Source: Diploscapter coronatus
Taxonomy: Eukaryota; Nematoda; Chromadorea; Rhabditida; Rhabditidae
Direction: 5' to 3'
Length of the DNA: 64,000 nt
Assembly: GCA_964036155.1 (NCBI GenBank)
Contig: OZ038423.1
Span: forward strand, 57,489,249-57,553,248
Shown: positions 1 through 10,700 of the stretch, in pieces
How the letters are laid out: each line of letters opens with the position of its first letter
How positions within the stretch are numbered: the first letter of the stretch is position 1
The notes under the pieces: model-generated
Database searches by the model: none
The model's input: the letters and a program-made list of their open reading frames with translations, nothing else
What the model was told of the DNA's origin: nothing
Made by a program: the position numbers and the translations under genes

Positions 1-949
1 GAGTCACGATCCAGTAGCCGTGGTCTGCAGTGCGGATCTGCATTTTAGGTATTTATTTACAAAATTTCCTATCACTAGATAGTTTATTCATATCTACCAT
101 TATCAAAATGCCCTAATTTCGTATCTTTTTTATTTTGAATGTATTTTAGTTCCTCAAAGCTTTGTTATTATCGTCGAAATTCTCTTTATTTTTATCTTAT
201 TTTTCAGCTACCCAAAAATCATGAAAGCGGTCAACTACTTATCTCGTCCAGGCGTTGAATTCCTCGTGACCAACGAAGACCTGAGTTTCCCGACTCAGAG
301 AAAAGGCGTCGTTGTTCCGGGCTCTGGCGCGATGAGCGTCTGCATCAGAGCTGTTTCCGGAAGGGAACCGACTGTTTTTGGGAAGCCTGCTAAGGTAATT
401 TTTCTAGCTAAATGGTAAAGTTAATTATCGGAAATTTTTGGACTAGTTCGGATCTTATAAGAATCATGATTTTTGCAAAACTTTGGCTTAATTTCGGAAC
501 TTTATTGAGTTGATGTTAGATCGGATTATATTTTTGAAAAGAAAAGCTTTCTTAGATTCTAGTTTGGGAAATGGAACAAATTATCGACTATTTTGATATT
601 TTTGTAAGACAATATTTCAGCCGATGGCGGATTTATTAAAATCTCGAGGCGATCTGGACCCGGAGAAAACGATCATGTTCGGCGACCGGCTAGATACGGA
701 CATAGCTTTCGCTAATGCCAACGGATTTTCTTCCTGCTTGATGTTGACCGGAGTCAATAATTTGGAGGACGTAGATAGGTAAGTTTTTTTTTCTAATTCA
801 AGAAGAAAACTAATTTCGAGAATAGGAAGTGAAAAAATATGGAAAAACATTTTTAGCGATAGTTTGATCTTTTTTAATTTTCATCTTTCAGGGCCGCAGA
901 AAAGGGACAGAACCATCTGATTCCGACCTTCACATCGTCTTTCGTCTAA
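1..949 (+). CDS. HAD-family phosphatase (phosphoglycolate / glycerol-3-phosphate phosphatase type), 3' part
   Basis: Exons 1-48, 208-394, 621-778 and 892-949 join in frame; the 5' part lies outside the window. The protein belongs to the haloacid dehalogenase family, subgroup of phosphoglycolate phosphatase / p-nitrophenyl phosphatase, which removes phosphate from small metabolites such as 2-phosphoglycolate in the cytosol. Seen directly: the strand ending DPVAVVCSADLHFSYPK, the substrate-cap stretch FLVTNEDLSFP (the family normally has FLATNxDxxxP), motif III lysine in VFGKPAK, and the metal-binding motif IV MFGDRLDTDIAFANANG with its paired aspartates. It ends PTFTSSFV followed by TAA. The catalytic DxD motif I must lie upstream. 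The next gene on the same strand begins about 170 bp later, which suits a nematode operon, but I see no proof of SL2 splicing. Confidence 0.85.
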
Positions 950-1117
950 TTTGTGATTTATTTTATTGTTATGATCTTCCACTTCTAGGATTCACTTTGT
1001 TAATTTTTATTTTCTATTTCGCCGTTTGAAGTACGCCACAAAGACTTTAGTATTTGAGAATTTCTGGGTATTTTGGCAGATATTTAGATTTTTAAAATAA
1101 AAGTAAATAAATTTTAG

Positions 1118-3096
1118 ATTTTCGACTTCATCGATTTGTTTCGAGGAGAAGAAAGACGGCGACAAGAAGGAACAGGCCCCACCCAAACAGCAGGGATGGT
1201 TCAGCAAGATTCTGGTATTTTAAAATTTATCCATTTCTTTTATTTTAGAAAAAATATTGCTAAAATAAAATGTTTTTAATATTCAAAAATTGATTCAGAG
1301 CGGTCAACAAATGGACCCGGCTGGCTGGCAGAAACAGTCTCACAGCAGTCTGCTGAGCACTTCTGAATACATCTATGAGTTTACGAGTAGGGGTTTTTTC
1401 ACAAAAAAATATATATATATATAATTTTTAGCCCACAACTACCGCCCCGGCACGGCTGACAACTACCTTGAGAAATTCGGAAAATACAAGAATGAGTTGA
1501 CGCAGAAAGTAGGAATTTTATTTAAATTGAAAATGAAAATTAGGAAAACAATTGAAAATATTTCTTAATTCTTAAAAAGAATAAAGTGAACTGTTAAATG
1601 AAGTAAATTTTCAGGCGCCCAACACCGAGCTGATCGGCTCGTGGACGGTGAATTTTGGTCGTACCAAGGATCAGGCCGTCCACCTCTGGCGACACAAACA
1701 GGGATACGCGGATATCGATAAGTAAGCGATTTTAAAATAACTTATTACAGAAAAAAGGATGAAGGAAGAGGACTCTAGTTGAGATTACAATGATCAGATA
1801 TGAATCTTTAGATAAGAAGATGAGATAGAGAAAAGCCGGTTTTTAGTATGTGTAATGTGACGATAATCTATGGGAAGTTTCTCTCTTCGATATCTTTATG
1901 ACTTCATACAATCTTTCTTTAAACTTATTTTTATAAAAAATTCAAAATTATCTTTTTTTCGAAAAAGATCAAATAATTTAAGGCTAATCAATCTGCACCT
2001 GCATGACTCTGCACTGCGTGCCGTCGATAACGAAGTCGCGTCGATGTGCGGCCGAAGGAAGAACATCATCGTCAAGTCGTTCAGCTACTGGAGAGAGCCG
2101 AGTAATTTTTTTTGAAATTTACTTTTAATTCAAAAGCAAAATAATTTTAGACTTTTGGCTAACATATTCTTTCTTTTTAACGAACCTCGATTCTTTTCTA
2201 CTTTAGCAATAACGATTTTCCAGAGTCCCGTCCACCAGCCCACGTCTACGACTTGAGAAGCTACGTCCTCCAACCAGGAACGATGATCGAGTGGGCTAAT
2301 GCTTGGGCGAAGGGCATCACCTTCAGACGCGAGCACAATCAGGACGTGGGAGGGTTTTTTGCGCAGGTAGAAATAGAAATTTGAAAGATAGTTGTCGTCA
2401 ATGGGGGCCGATTACTTGGGATAATATGAAAAGAGCGAAAATCTTATCCATAGAAATTAGTGCGTTGTTTGTAGACGAATATATGGTACTTCATTGCTTC
2501 AAGGAATGCCTCTGACGACTTTTAATTACGCAATGCACACTTTGCATATTTGAATTTGCGCAGTATTTATTTTGTCTCAGGTAAAATCAACCATTGACAA
2601 TAAAATCTAGTTTTTCCTGAACAGACTTTCCTAGGTAGAATTTCAAGATTCTGAGGGGAAATCTATTTTCTTCATGACAAAAAATCCTATAAAATATGCT
2701 ACTTTTTGAATAAGTGCCTTATTTTCAGGTCGGCCAACTCTACATCGTCTACCACATCTGGGCGTACCCCTCGATGATGGCGAGAAACGACACCAGACAC
2801 TCGACCTGGGCCAAACCCGGTTGGGATGCCACTGTCGCCTATACGGGTTGGCGTTTTTTATTTTCGAAAATTTCTGGAAAATTAGTTGACTTGTTTAAAT
2901 CAGATTTTATGACCCATTTCATTAACTCGTAGATATTATTTTCTCGTGGAAAATTACACGAAATTGTTTCTACGATTTTTAGAAATTTATCAAAAGCTTC
3001 CTCTGAAAGAATACAAATCCCCATATTTTAGTCCCCTTGATCAAAAAGATGCAGTCGAAAATCCTGTCGCCGACCAAATTCTCGCAACTTCAGTAA
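1118..3096 (+). CDS. NIPSNAP family protein (mitochondrial)
   Basis: Exons 1118-1214, 1299-1386, 1432-1508, 1615-1721, 1983-2101, 2224-2366, 2729-2846 and 3032-3096 join in frame. Diagnostic pieces are IYEFTTHNYRPGTADNYLEKF (first NIPSNAP repeat), QAVHLWRHKQGY, SFSYWREP, the second-repeat segment VYDLRSYVLQPGTMIEWAN, VGGFFAQVGQLYIVYHIWAY, and the C-terminus VPLIKKMQSKI...LSPTKFSQLQ. These match the family end to end. NIPSNAP proteins are mitochondrial and are linked to mitophagy signalling and metabolism. The N-terminus is unresolved: the first recognised exon reads TSSICFEEKKDGDK and needs two bases from an upstream exon, but the only ATG between it and the phosphatase stop (at 971) meets a stop in its own frame. 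The methionine in QQMDPAGW (exon 2) is an alternative but would drop the likely targeting sequence. Confidence 0.88.
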
Positions 3097-3887
3097 ATTA
3101 GGAAGAGATACGGTGATTCAAACGAAAATTGCTCAATTTTGAAGAGGAGAAACGTAAGTTCTTTTTATTTCAAAGGAAAAGAAGCATTTGCCTAATGTAA
3201 TGTTTGTATTCGGGTTTTTGTAAGATTTTGAACAGAATTTTAAGATTTTAAGAGGGCCTTAATTTCTCTGACATTTAAACCTTATTTGATGATTTTTCGA
3301 CAGGAAAACGCCTGAGTTTCTACCGGTTGATGCTAATTTTTATGTTCAAGCCTAATTTAACTCATCTACCTTCATTTTATTCTGAAAGAGACTAAAATTA
3401 GTATGCTTATAAAATATGCTCTGCTAAATTCTAGTGATCCTTTTTCTTTTCAGAGAAAGCACTATTACATTTCATAGTAGAGCGTATTTTACACGAAATG
3501 GCTATTTTTCTTAAAATTGTAATTTTCTCCATTAGTAGTGCTTCGTTTCGTAGGTGCTAGGTCTTAGATGATTGTAAATATTCGAATAGTCGTGACGATT
3601 TTATCCTGTGTAACTTATCCATGATTGGGTTAGAACAAATGCTGAGTTTTGTAAATTATATTTTTAGAAAAATCGTGTATTTTATTTGAAATGATATCCG
3701 TTTTAAAACGGTGAAATATCTTTCTATTTTCAATTTGGGTTTTTTTAGGAAAAAACTAGCCTATTTATTAGAGAAAGGCTAGCTAATTTTCTAAGAAAAT
3801 AGCATACTAATAGCCCTGAAAATATGCTAATTTATCAAATTTCTTCAAATTTTAGCTCGCTCAATCGTTAACTCAGATCTGTGCAAA
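3097..3887. other. intergenic, NIPSNAP to snap-29
   Basis: AT-rich spacer holding the NIPSNAP 3' UTR and the snap-29 upstream region. I see no conserved open frame here. A TTTTAG at about 3851-3856 before the snap-29 ATG could serve as a trans-splice acceptor. Confidence 0.5.
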
Positions 3888-6800
3888 ATGTCCCGCTCAA
3901 CCAATCCCTTCGACGAAGACTGCAATGGAGGATTGGGTATGAAAATTATGTTTTTTAGAGTCACCATTTTAAAAACTAATATATGCTGTTTCATATTTTA
4001 ACAAGTTTTTTTCTTACTTTAAACTTGGGTATTAGTTAGTCGCTATGAACAAATCAACTCGCTCAAGGGCGAAAATTGAGGGGGGAACTGCAAGCTTCGA
4101 TGGCGCAGTTGGCAGCGCGCATGACTGTTAGATACAAGTGCGTTGCAACAAGCATCATGAGGACGACAGATCGAAACTGTCTCGAAGCGTTATTTTTGCA
4201 AAAATTCCAATTTGTTTTTCGGCGACTTTTCTCGATTTTTCTGATACTTCAGCTAAAATTTGCATTCCATTTTGCCCTAAATATCTTTCTATCTACTCCA
4301 GGCTTATTTGCACTCTCAGGAGCTTCAAAATATTCTTGGAAAAATTTTCGACTTCGAGGAATTTTTGCAAAACTTGGTACTTCGAAAATTTGACTTGAAA
4401 GAAAATTAAAATACGAAAATTGCCATGCTAATTTTTATACAGGATGTGGAATAATTATGGAGGCACTTATCCGTGTGCTAATTACTAGTGAGCTATAATC
4501 TGAATTTGGAATAATTTTTACATTGATTTTAGCATTATGTGGCATAATTACGCTAAAAATTTCTTTAGAAATATTTTTATAAACGGAGTCAAATTTTTGC
4601 AAAAAATTTTCCTCGCAATCAACAATTTTGCCAAGGACATTTTGAAGCTCCTGAGAGTGCAAATAAGCCTGGAGTAGATAGAAAGATATTTAGGGCAAAA
4701 TGGAATGCAAATTTTAGCTGAAGTATCAGAAAAATCGAGAAAAGTCGCCGAAAAACAAATTGGAATTTTTGCAAAAATAACGCTTCGAGACAGTTTCGAT
4801 CTGTCGTCCTCATGATGCTTGTTGCAACGCACTTGTATCTAACAGTCATGCGCGCTGCCAACTGCGCCATCGAAGCTTGCAGTTCCCCCCTCAATTTTCG
4901 CTTTCGAGCGAGACCTGGGGTAGCCTGGTAGTCGATGTGGTTCGAATGAGATAGCGTTTCCCCTAGCGGAGATCGAAAGAAGCGACTAGAAAAGAGGAAA
5001 ACGACGCGCTATTTCGCCCCTCTAGACAGCATAGAAACGTGAGAGGGTGAAAGATAATGCACACATACTAGAGGCCTTCTAGGCCTTTCCATACCAAACA
5101 GAACTAATCTACCTCGATCCGATATTGATTTTTGTCGAAAATTAGCATGCATCGCATTTATAGCTATGAGATTTGGGCTTTGTAATTTCGAAAGCAATTG
5201 AAAATACTTGATTTTTCGCCAGAAATGAATTTTAGATACTCTCGGGCATTGCTGAAAAAATGTGGAAATTTTATAAAAAGTGATCTAGGATTGAGTTAAA
5301 GATGCGATAATTTTTTTTAGTGATTTTTGTCAAAGTTATAAAAGAAAGCCATTTCTTCAGGCAAAAACACTCGAGGTCAAGTTCCTAAAGTGATTTTAAA
5401 TTCTAGTGAAAAGATTCGGGAAAAAACGTCGAATTGTTCATAAACATACGGTCAGCTATCAATGAGATGACCCTTGCGTATTATAGGGAAAAACTTGCGA
5501 AACCTTTTATTTTTGTCTGCTTGCATCTTCGTTCATGCTCTTCTTTTCTCCCACTATTTTCATATTCGATTCGCACCAGTGTCTTTTCCGTTTCCGCTAA
5601 GCAGAGCTCATCCCATAGATAATGGACAGTATATTTTTTGAAGTTTAGTATTTGCCCATATCTTTTTTTTCCATTTTTCAGTCCCAGTGCATTTATTCTC
5701 ATCTAGGGCTTAATGAAATTTTTATTTTTGCAACAAAACTGATCTCACTCACTTCCAGCCCCGGTGAAGAGCTACTCTCGCAACACGGGCAACACGGTGG
5801 AAGACGATGCGGACTACTATGAGAGGGAGATCGAGAAGTACATGCAGGAGTCAGTGGACAGCACTGAGAGATCCAGGTACCTAAAAATTTGAGAATATTT
5901 TTTGAGGGGAAAATTGAAATTTTATTTTTAAATACCTTCCAAAACCTTTCAAATGATAGTTTTTAATTTTTAATTTCTTGTTTGCCAAATCTAACTTTGA
6001 GAAGAATATTGTAAGAAAGACAAATATTGAGTTTTCAGACGCCACCTGGAGAACTCGGAGCGACTCGGCGTCGAGACAGCGAACGTAAGATTTTAAAACT
6101 TTTGATGAAAAAATAGAATTTTTGTTTTCAGAATTTGCTGGCCCAGCGCGAACAATTGGAGAATACCGAGCGTAATCTCGATGATATTCACAGGAAGACG
6201 CAGGTATGAATTCACGAAATTTTTTCTGAAACTTGTAGATTTTTTTTGTAGAATATTCACAAATTATTGGAAAAATAGTTTATTTTTACGGCATTTCAAG
6301 TTTCTGTATAGAATTGATAAAACTTATCAATAAAATTTTAAAAAATTATTTTCATGACTTCTAAAGTTTTTGTAAATTTTTAAAATCCAGGAAACGCAAC
6401 GCAATTTGAACTCGCTGAAGTCGTTCATGGGCGGCTGGTTCAAGAACAAGTTCACCAAGAAGCCGATGACCGACGACGAGGCGCAGATTAAGAAGCAGGC
6501 CGACATCCCACAGTCCAAATCCACTCAGAAATTGAGGGTAATTAAATTTTGTTAACTAGAAAGATAATTATGCGAATTTTGACATTTGAAATTTGGAAAT
6601 TGATAATTCACCCGATTAAACTTTATTGATTAGGTAAGTATGAAACTTTATAAGTACTTTGTTATGAGGAAGACATTAAACTCAAAAATGATTCTTGATT
6701 ATTAAAAAGTGGATACATTATCTTTTTTGCAGTATCTTCTCTAAGTTTAAAAAAACTAAACTTTTATTTGTCCATTTCCAGGACCAGACGGAAGGTCTTT

Positions 6801-7799
6801 CGAAGGGGATGGGCTCTTCTGCATCGTTTTCTGGAACTTCTGGGCCGCAGTCGACTTTGTCTCAGCAGTCCAAGTAAAAAATATTTAAAAGTAAATTTTG
6901 TAAAAAAAAACCAAATTTTCAGAGACGCAATCAAAGGCACCCGCTGGGAGGCCATGGATCAGCAGATCGACGAGAATTTGGGTGCAGATTTTTTTTTTTA
7001 TATGTTGAAAAAGAGAAACTTTATTCTTTGAATAGGGAAAAATCGATAAAAATTATTTTTCTTTGAGTAGAATTTATCGTTTTTCTAGAGAATAAGAATT
7101 CTAATTGGGAATTTTTATTTTTTTTAATCAGGCAAAACATGAAAAATCCCGACTTGAGAAGAAAATATCGGACTTTTAAAAAATTATAATTTTCTAGACT
7201 CGATGTCCTCGCAATTGCGCAACCTGCGTGCGTTGGGCGAGAATCTCGGCCGCGAGGTCGACGACCAGAACAAAATGCTCGATCGCATCGACACCAAAGC
7301 CAGGAGGAATGACGATATCGTCAGGGCTCAGGACAAACAGGTCGGCGATTTTTTTTGTATTAAAACATTTAAAAAGGGTTATATTTTAAAAATTGGCGAA
7401 ATTTTGAATTAGAACGAAGAATTTTCATGTAATTTCATCTTTAAGTTTTTTTAAAGAAATTATTATTAGTGTTTTGATAAAAATTAGTTTTATGATTTTT
7501 AAATTTCCAGATGCAAAAACTGCTGGGAACAAACGCCAGTTCGTCTGAAGCGGCATCTACGAGCAGCACGGCGATGCCGAGGTAAAAAATAAAAAGATAC
7601 GAAAATTCATTCTCTAACCTAGAATTTTTGGAATAAACTTGGTAAATCTAAAATAAAGGAAAAATCGCTCTCTAACTGATATTTTCTCTTCTGAGTCAAT
7701 AATTTGAAAGTCATGAAATTTTGAAATAATACATTTTTCAGCCTGGATACTTCTACGAAAATGTCTCTGATGATGAAGGGCGCGTCGATGTTCAAATAG
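3888..7799 (+). CDS. snap-29: SNAP-29-type SNARE protein
   Basis: Ten exons (3888-3936, 5759-5876, 6039-6084, 6132-6203, 6391-6537, 6782-6873, 6923-6981, 7198-7340, 7511-7581, 7742-7799) sum to 855 nt, a 284-residue protein, the size expected for SNAP-29. SNAP-29 supplies Qb and Qc SNARE helices for fusion of endosomes, autophagosomes and other vesicles. Seen: an N-terminal NPF motif (STNPFDED), the Qb SNARE helix around YEREIEKYMQES to LDDIHRKTQ, a linker with GGWFKNKF and no cysteine cluster (so no palmitoylation as in SNAP-25), and the Qc helix SQLRNLRALGENL to QKLLG. The zero-layer glutamines are the Q of LLAQREQLE and the Q of VDDQNKMLDRI. The start is the first ATG after a TTTTAG. The first intron (3937-5758) holds the tRNA inverted repeat listed separately. 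Confidence 0.93.
4094..4188 (+). tRNA. tRNA gene with intron, predicted Asn(GUU), left arm
   Basis: A full cloverleaf can be drawn. The acceptor stem GCTTCGA (4094-4100) pairs all 7 bp with TCGAAGC (4182-4188). The D stem is GCGC/GCGC (4103-4106, 4115-4118). The anticodon stem is CATGA/TCATG (4120-4124, 4155-4159). The variable loop is AGGAC. The T stem is GACAG/CTGTC with a 7-nt loop ATCGAAA (4170-4176). The anticodon loop starts CT-GTT-A, followed by a 23-nt intron (4131-4153) at the canonical position after base 37. AACA inside the intron (4147-4150) can pair with TGTT over the anticodon, the usual anticodon-intron pairing. The A box TGGCGCAGTTGG is perfect, and a T5 run (about 4193) can stop RNA polymerase III. 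Identity rests on the anticodon alone. Confidence 0.8.
4782..4876 (-). tRNA. tRNA gene with intron, predicted Asn(GUU), right arm
   Basis: Reverse-strand copy of the tRNA at 4094-4188, of the same length (95 nt) and with no difference that I can find, including the intron and the T-loop ATCGAAA. It is transcribed toward the left copy, so the two genes converge on the spacer. Polymerase III read-through of either gene would give self-complementary RNA. Confidence 0.78.
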
Positions 7800-10700
7800 A
7801 CAACAACCACCTGCTGGAACGACAGAAAGGAATACTATGGATTATGATTAAAACAATACTTGGCAAATAATTGTAAATTTCGAAATTCACTGATAAAATG
7901 AATTATTCATATATTTTTAGATTTTTGAATTGAAAAAGGCAAATTTATCGGTGAATTATTTTTGATACTTGATCATATTTTCCTAAAGATTTTTTATCAA
8001 ACACCGACTTTTATCCTGCTTTCTAAGATCCTGAACTGACTGTGATTTAGCGAACATTAAAAAAATACTATTCATTTCTTGAAAATTGACTACTGGCTAG
8101 ATTTTCGATTTTTGGGAGTGTGATTTGTAAAAAATATTCCTTACGAATTTTGATCCATTTTCTTTTATCACTGATTTTAGCTAGAGTTTTTGTATTGAGG
8201 ATTTTGTCCTTTTTATTTCATTTTTTAATTGTAAGACTCGATTTTCAGATTTTCTAAAATGCTCTTCGGGATTTCAGAAATTTGAAAGATCGATATTTTA
8301 TTTTTATCTTTTTACTGATAAACTCAATAAATTAAGCTTTTATGATTTTTCAGCTAAAAATGACTAACAATAGCCAGCTTCAACGCTTACTTGTTATTTT
8401 GAGTTGATTTTTTCGAAGAAAAATGGTGATTCACTTTCAGGAGGATTCTTTGGAATTTTGCCAAAACATCCCAAAGAGCTACTCATTCAGGAAAAGGTAA
8501 AATTTGTTTAATTTTTGAGAAAAAAAAACAAGTATTTCTTTAAAAGCCCAAAAATCGCTCAGTTTCGAAGAAGATCCGAAGAAAACTTATGTAAAATCGA
8601 CAAGTGCTGAAATTCCCTTAGTGGGAGTTTTTTCTCTGAAAAAGCGCAAAAATTTTGAAATTAGGATAAAATTGGTCTTTTTTCGTAGAAATAGACAAAT
8701 TAGGGCCGGTTTATGTAATTTGTCGAGTTAGTTAGGGTATGAAAAACTGACAAAGGTTCCTCTTTCCTTGTGACTAGGTTAGTTGGCCAAGTCGCTGCCA
8801 ATTTTCCCCTTGCTTTACAAAACTTGTTATTTCTTGCTTTCTATATTTGGACTTGCTGCAAAAATTTTCTGTGGACTTACAAATGGAACGGCCTTTCTTA
8901 TCATTGTTGGACTTTTATTGCTGAGTTAGATTATTTGTTCTTTTCCTTCGAATTCAGCCTACGCTTTTATGGTATTCTCAAAATTTCAAAAAATTGCCCA
9001 TTTTTTCCTCAAAGTCAAACTAATGGCCCGTGATTTTCCATAGACTTAGATTCGAGTCATCTCTTTGGTGAAATGGGGAGGGGTGTAAGTGGGCCCCTGA
9101 ATTGCATTGCTTTGAAGCCTTCGGGCAACGTCAGTTGTTAACAAGGGAAAGGAAGCTAGAGAAAATGCAAATTGGAGAGGTGAAAAGATGGAGAAAAAGT
9201 TTAGAGAGAATGAAATAGTGATAGGGTTTTAGAGAGTTAAAGAAAGAGAAAATTTTAGAGAAAGAAAGGTAGAGATAGTTTGACAGTTTTTGATAGTCAG
9301 AGAAAAATAAAAATGTCAGAGATAGAATCTTTAGAAGAGGCGTAAAGGAGCAGAAAATTAAGGCTTTTTTTATCTTTTGCCCTCAAAATGTTCGCCTCTT
9401 GCCTTGCCTCATATTTTTAGTTCATATTTTGACTTTTTCTCTTTTCCACTCTTAATTTTTCGTAATATTTCTCTCTGGGATATAGTGTGATATTACTCGG
9501 CCTCTCTTTCGCTCTTTCTCAACCATTTGGCAACCAAAAAGTTTTGAATCTGACGCGAAATTCTTTCGAAATATCGATTTTTGAAATGTTTACTTAAGGT
9601 AGGTTAGACGGTCTTCTATAATAAATTTTATCGAAACATAGCCTTTCTTAATCTAAAATCGTAATTATTTTTCCTCCATATTTTAGGCTTTTATACAGTA
9701 TATTTTGAACGTTTGAAAAAATCAGAATTTTCATTTTTCTAGCTAATTTTCCCCTCTAAAAGATAATTAACGTTCTAAACCCTACATTGTTTTGTAGATT
9801 TTCTCAAACACTCTAGAAAACGAAAAACTATTTGCTTATTCTAATGAGTAAACAGCAAACACTTTCGTTCCCTTTTCCCTCTAAAGTCATTGTCATTCGT
9901 AGTGTTTCCAACGCGGAAAAACCGGATCGCTTTTGGGAAAAGTCAAGAGATCGAGGAAATAATAGATGATTTTTAGAGAGCTAGAGAAAAAAGTTATAGA
10001 AAATAGTAAATAGTTTGAGATGGTAGGAGGGTTAGAGGAAAAAATATAGTGAGATAGTAAGAAATACTACTTGATTTTTAGCGTTAAAGAAAACTACCAA
10101 AGTCAAATGACATCAAATGGAGCGTTATAATTCAATTTATCGGCTCCAGTTTTGATCTATGAAAATTATTGATATTTCAGACAGTTTTAAATTTCAAAAT
10201 TGCTATTCTTTAACATGCGATTAAAGAGTTTTTGAGCCAGAACCAATTTAACCCGACTGACTTGAAAGCGAAATTTTTTCGTCTCTGTTTGTACAATTCC
10301 AATCGTTCAAGAGCAACAATTTTTTCTTCCGCTTTTTTCTATCTTCCTTTCTCTTTCTCTTTTTTTTCTTTCTCTTTCTCTCTTTTTATTTCTTTCTTTC
10401 TCTCCTTTTACTTCTTCATTAAAACTTTCAAAACCTGGATGAATCAGAGCTGAGAATTTCTTCGATTGATTTCTTTATAAAAAAGTTTAACAAAAGACGA
10501 ATGTTTTTATTTTTGATCTGACTCACCTAATTTTTCATTCAAAAACTCGTAAATCTTATCTGTGTATCTGATAAAAGAGTTACGTAATGACGGTTGCGTC
10601 ATACTTTCATTTCGATAGACCGGTTTACATCAGGTCGGAAATTTTTAATTTTAGATTTTTGGAAAATATGTTCTCGATTTTTGAAATTCTATTATTTTTC

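Larger units (their letters stand above)
4059..4911. repeat. large inverted repeat inside snap-29 intron 1
   Basis: Two arms, about 4059-4333 and 4635-4911, are reverse complements around a spacer of roughly 300 bp. From 4076 to about 4331 the arms appear identical: the same 85-residue open frame starts in each (4076 on + and 4894 on -). Homology is weaker at the outer tips (CTCGCTC is shared, then a few mismatches) and fades into the spacer at the inner side. Each arm contains one complete tRNA gene followed by about 140 bp of body. The near identity of the arms suggests recent duplication or ongoing gene conversion. The open frames are simply the tRNA and its flank read as protein and are not genes. 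Confidence 0.9.

Noticed and set aside
4076..4393. 105-codon frame (+) and its mirror copy at 4894-4619 (-)
   Set aside because: Both are the tRNA gene and flank of the inverted repeat read as protein; they include a structured RNA and a Pol III terminator.
4905..4955. A second tRNA-like patch (GGTAGCCTGG ... GGTTCGAAT)
   Set aside because: The A-box-like and B-box-like motifs are only about 20 nt apart, too close for a tRNA, and no cloverleaf can be drawn.
8770..9033. 87-codon + strand frame
   Set aside because: Aromatic-rich chance frame in AT-rich DNA; no start context, homologous pattern or neighbouring exon.
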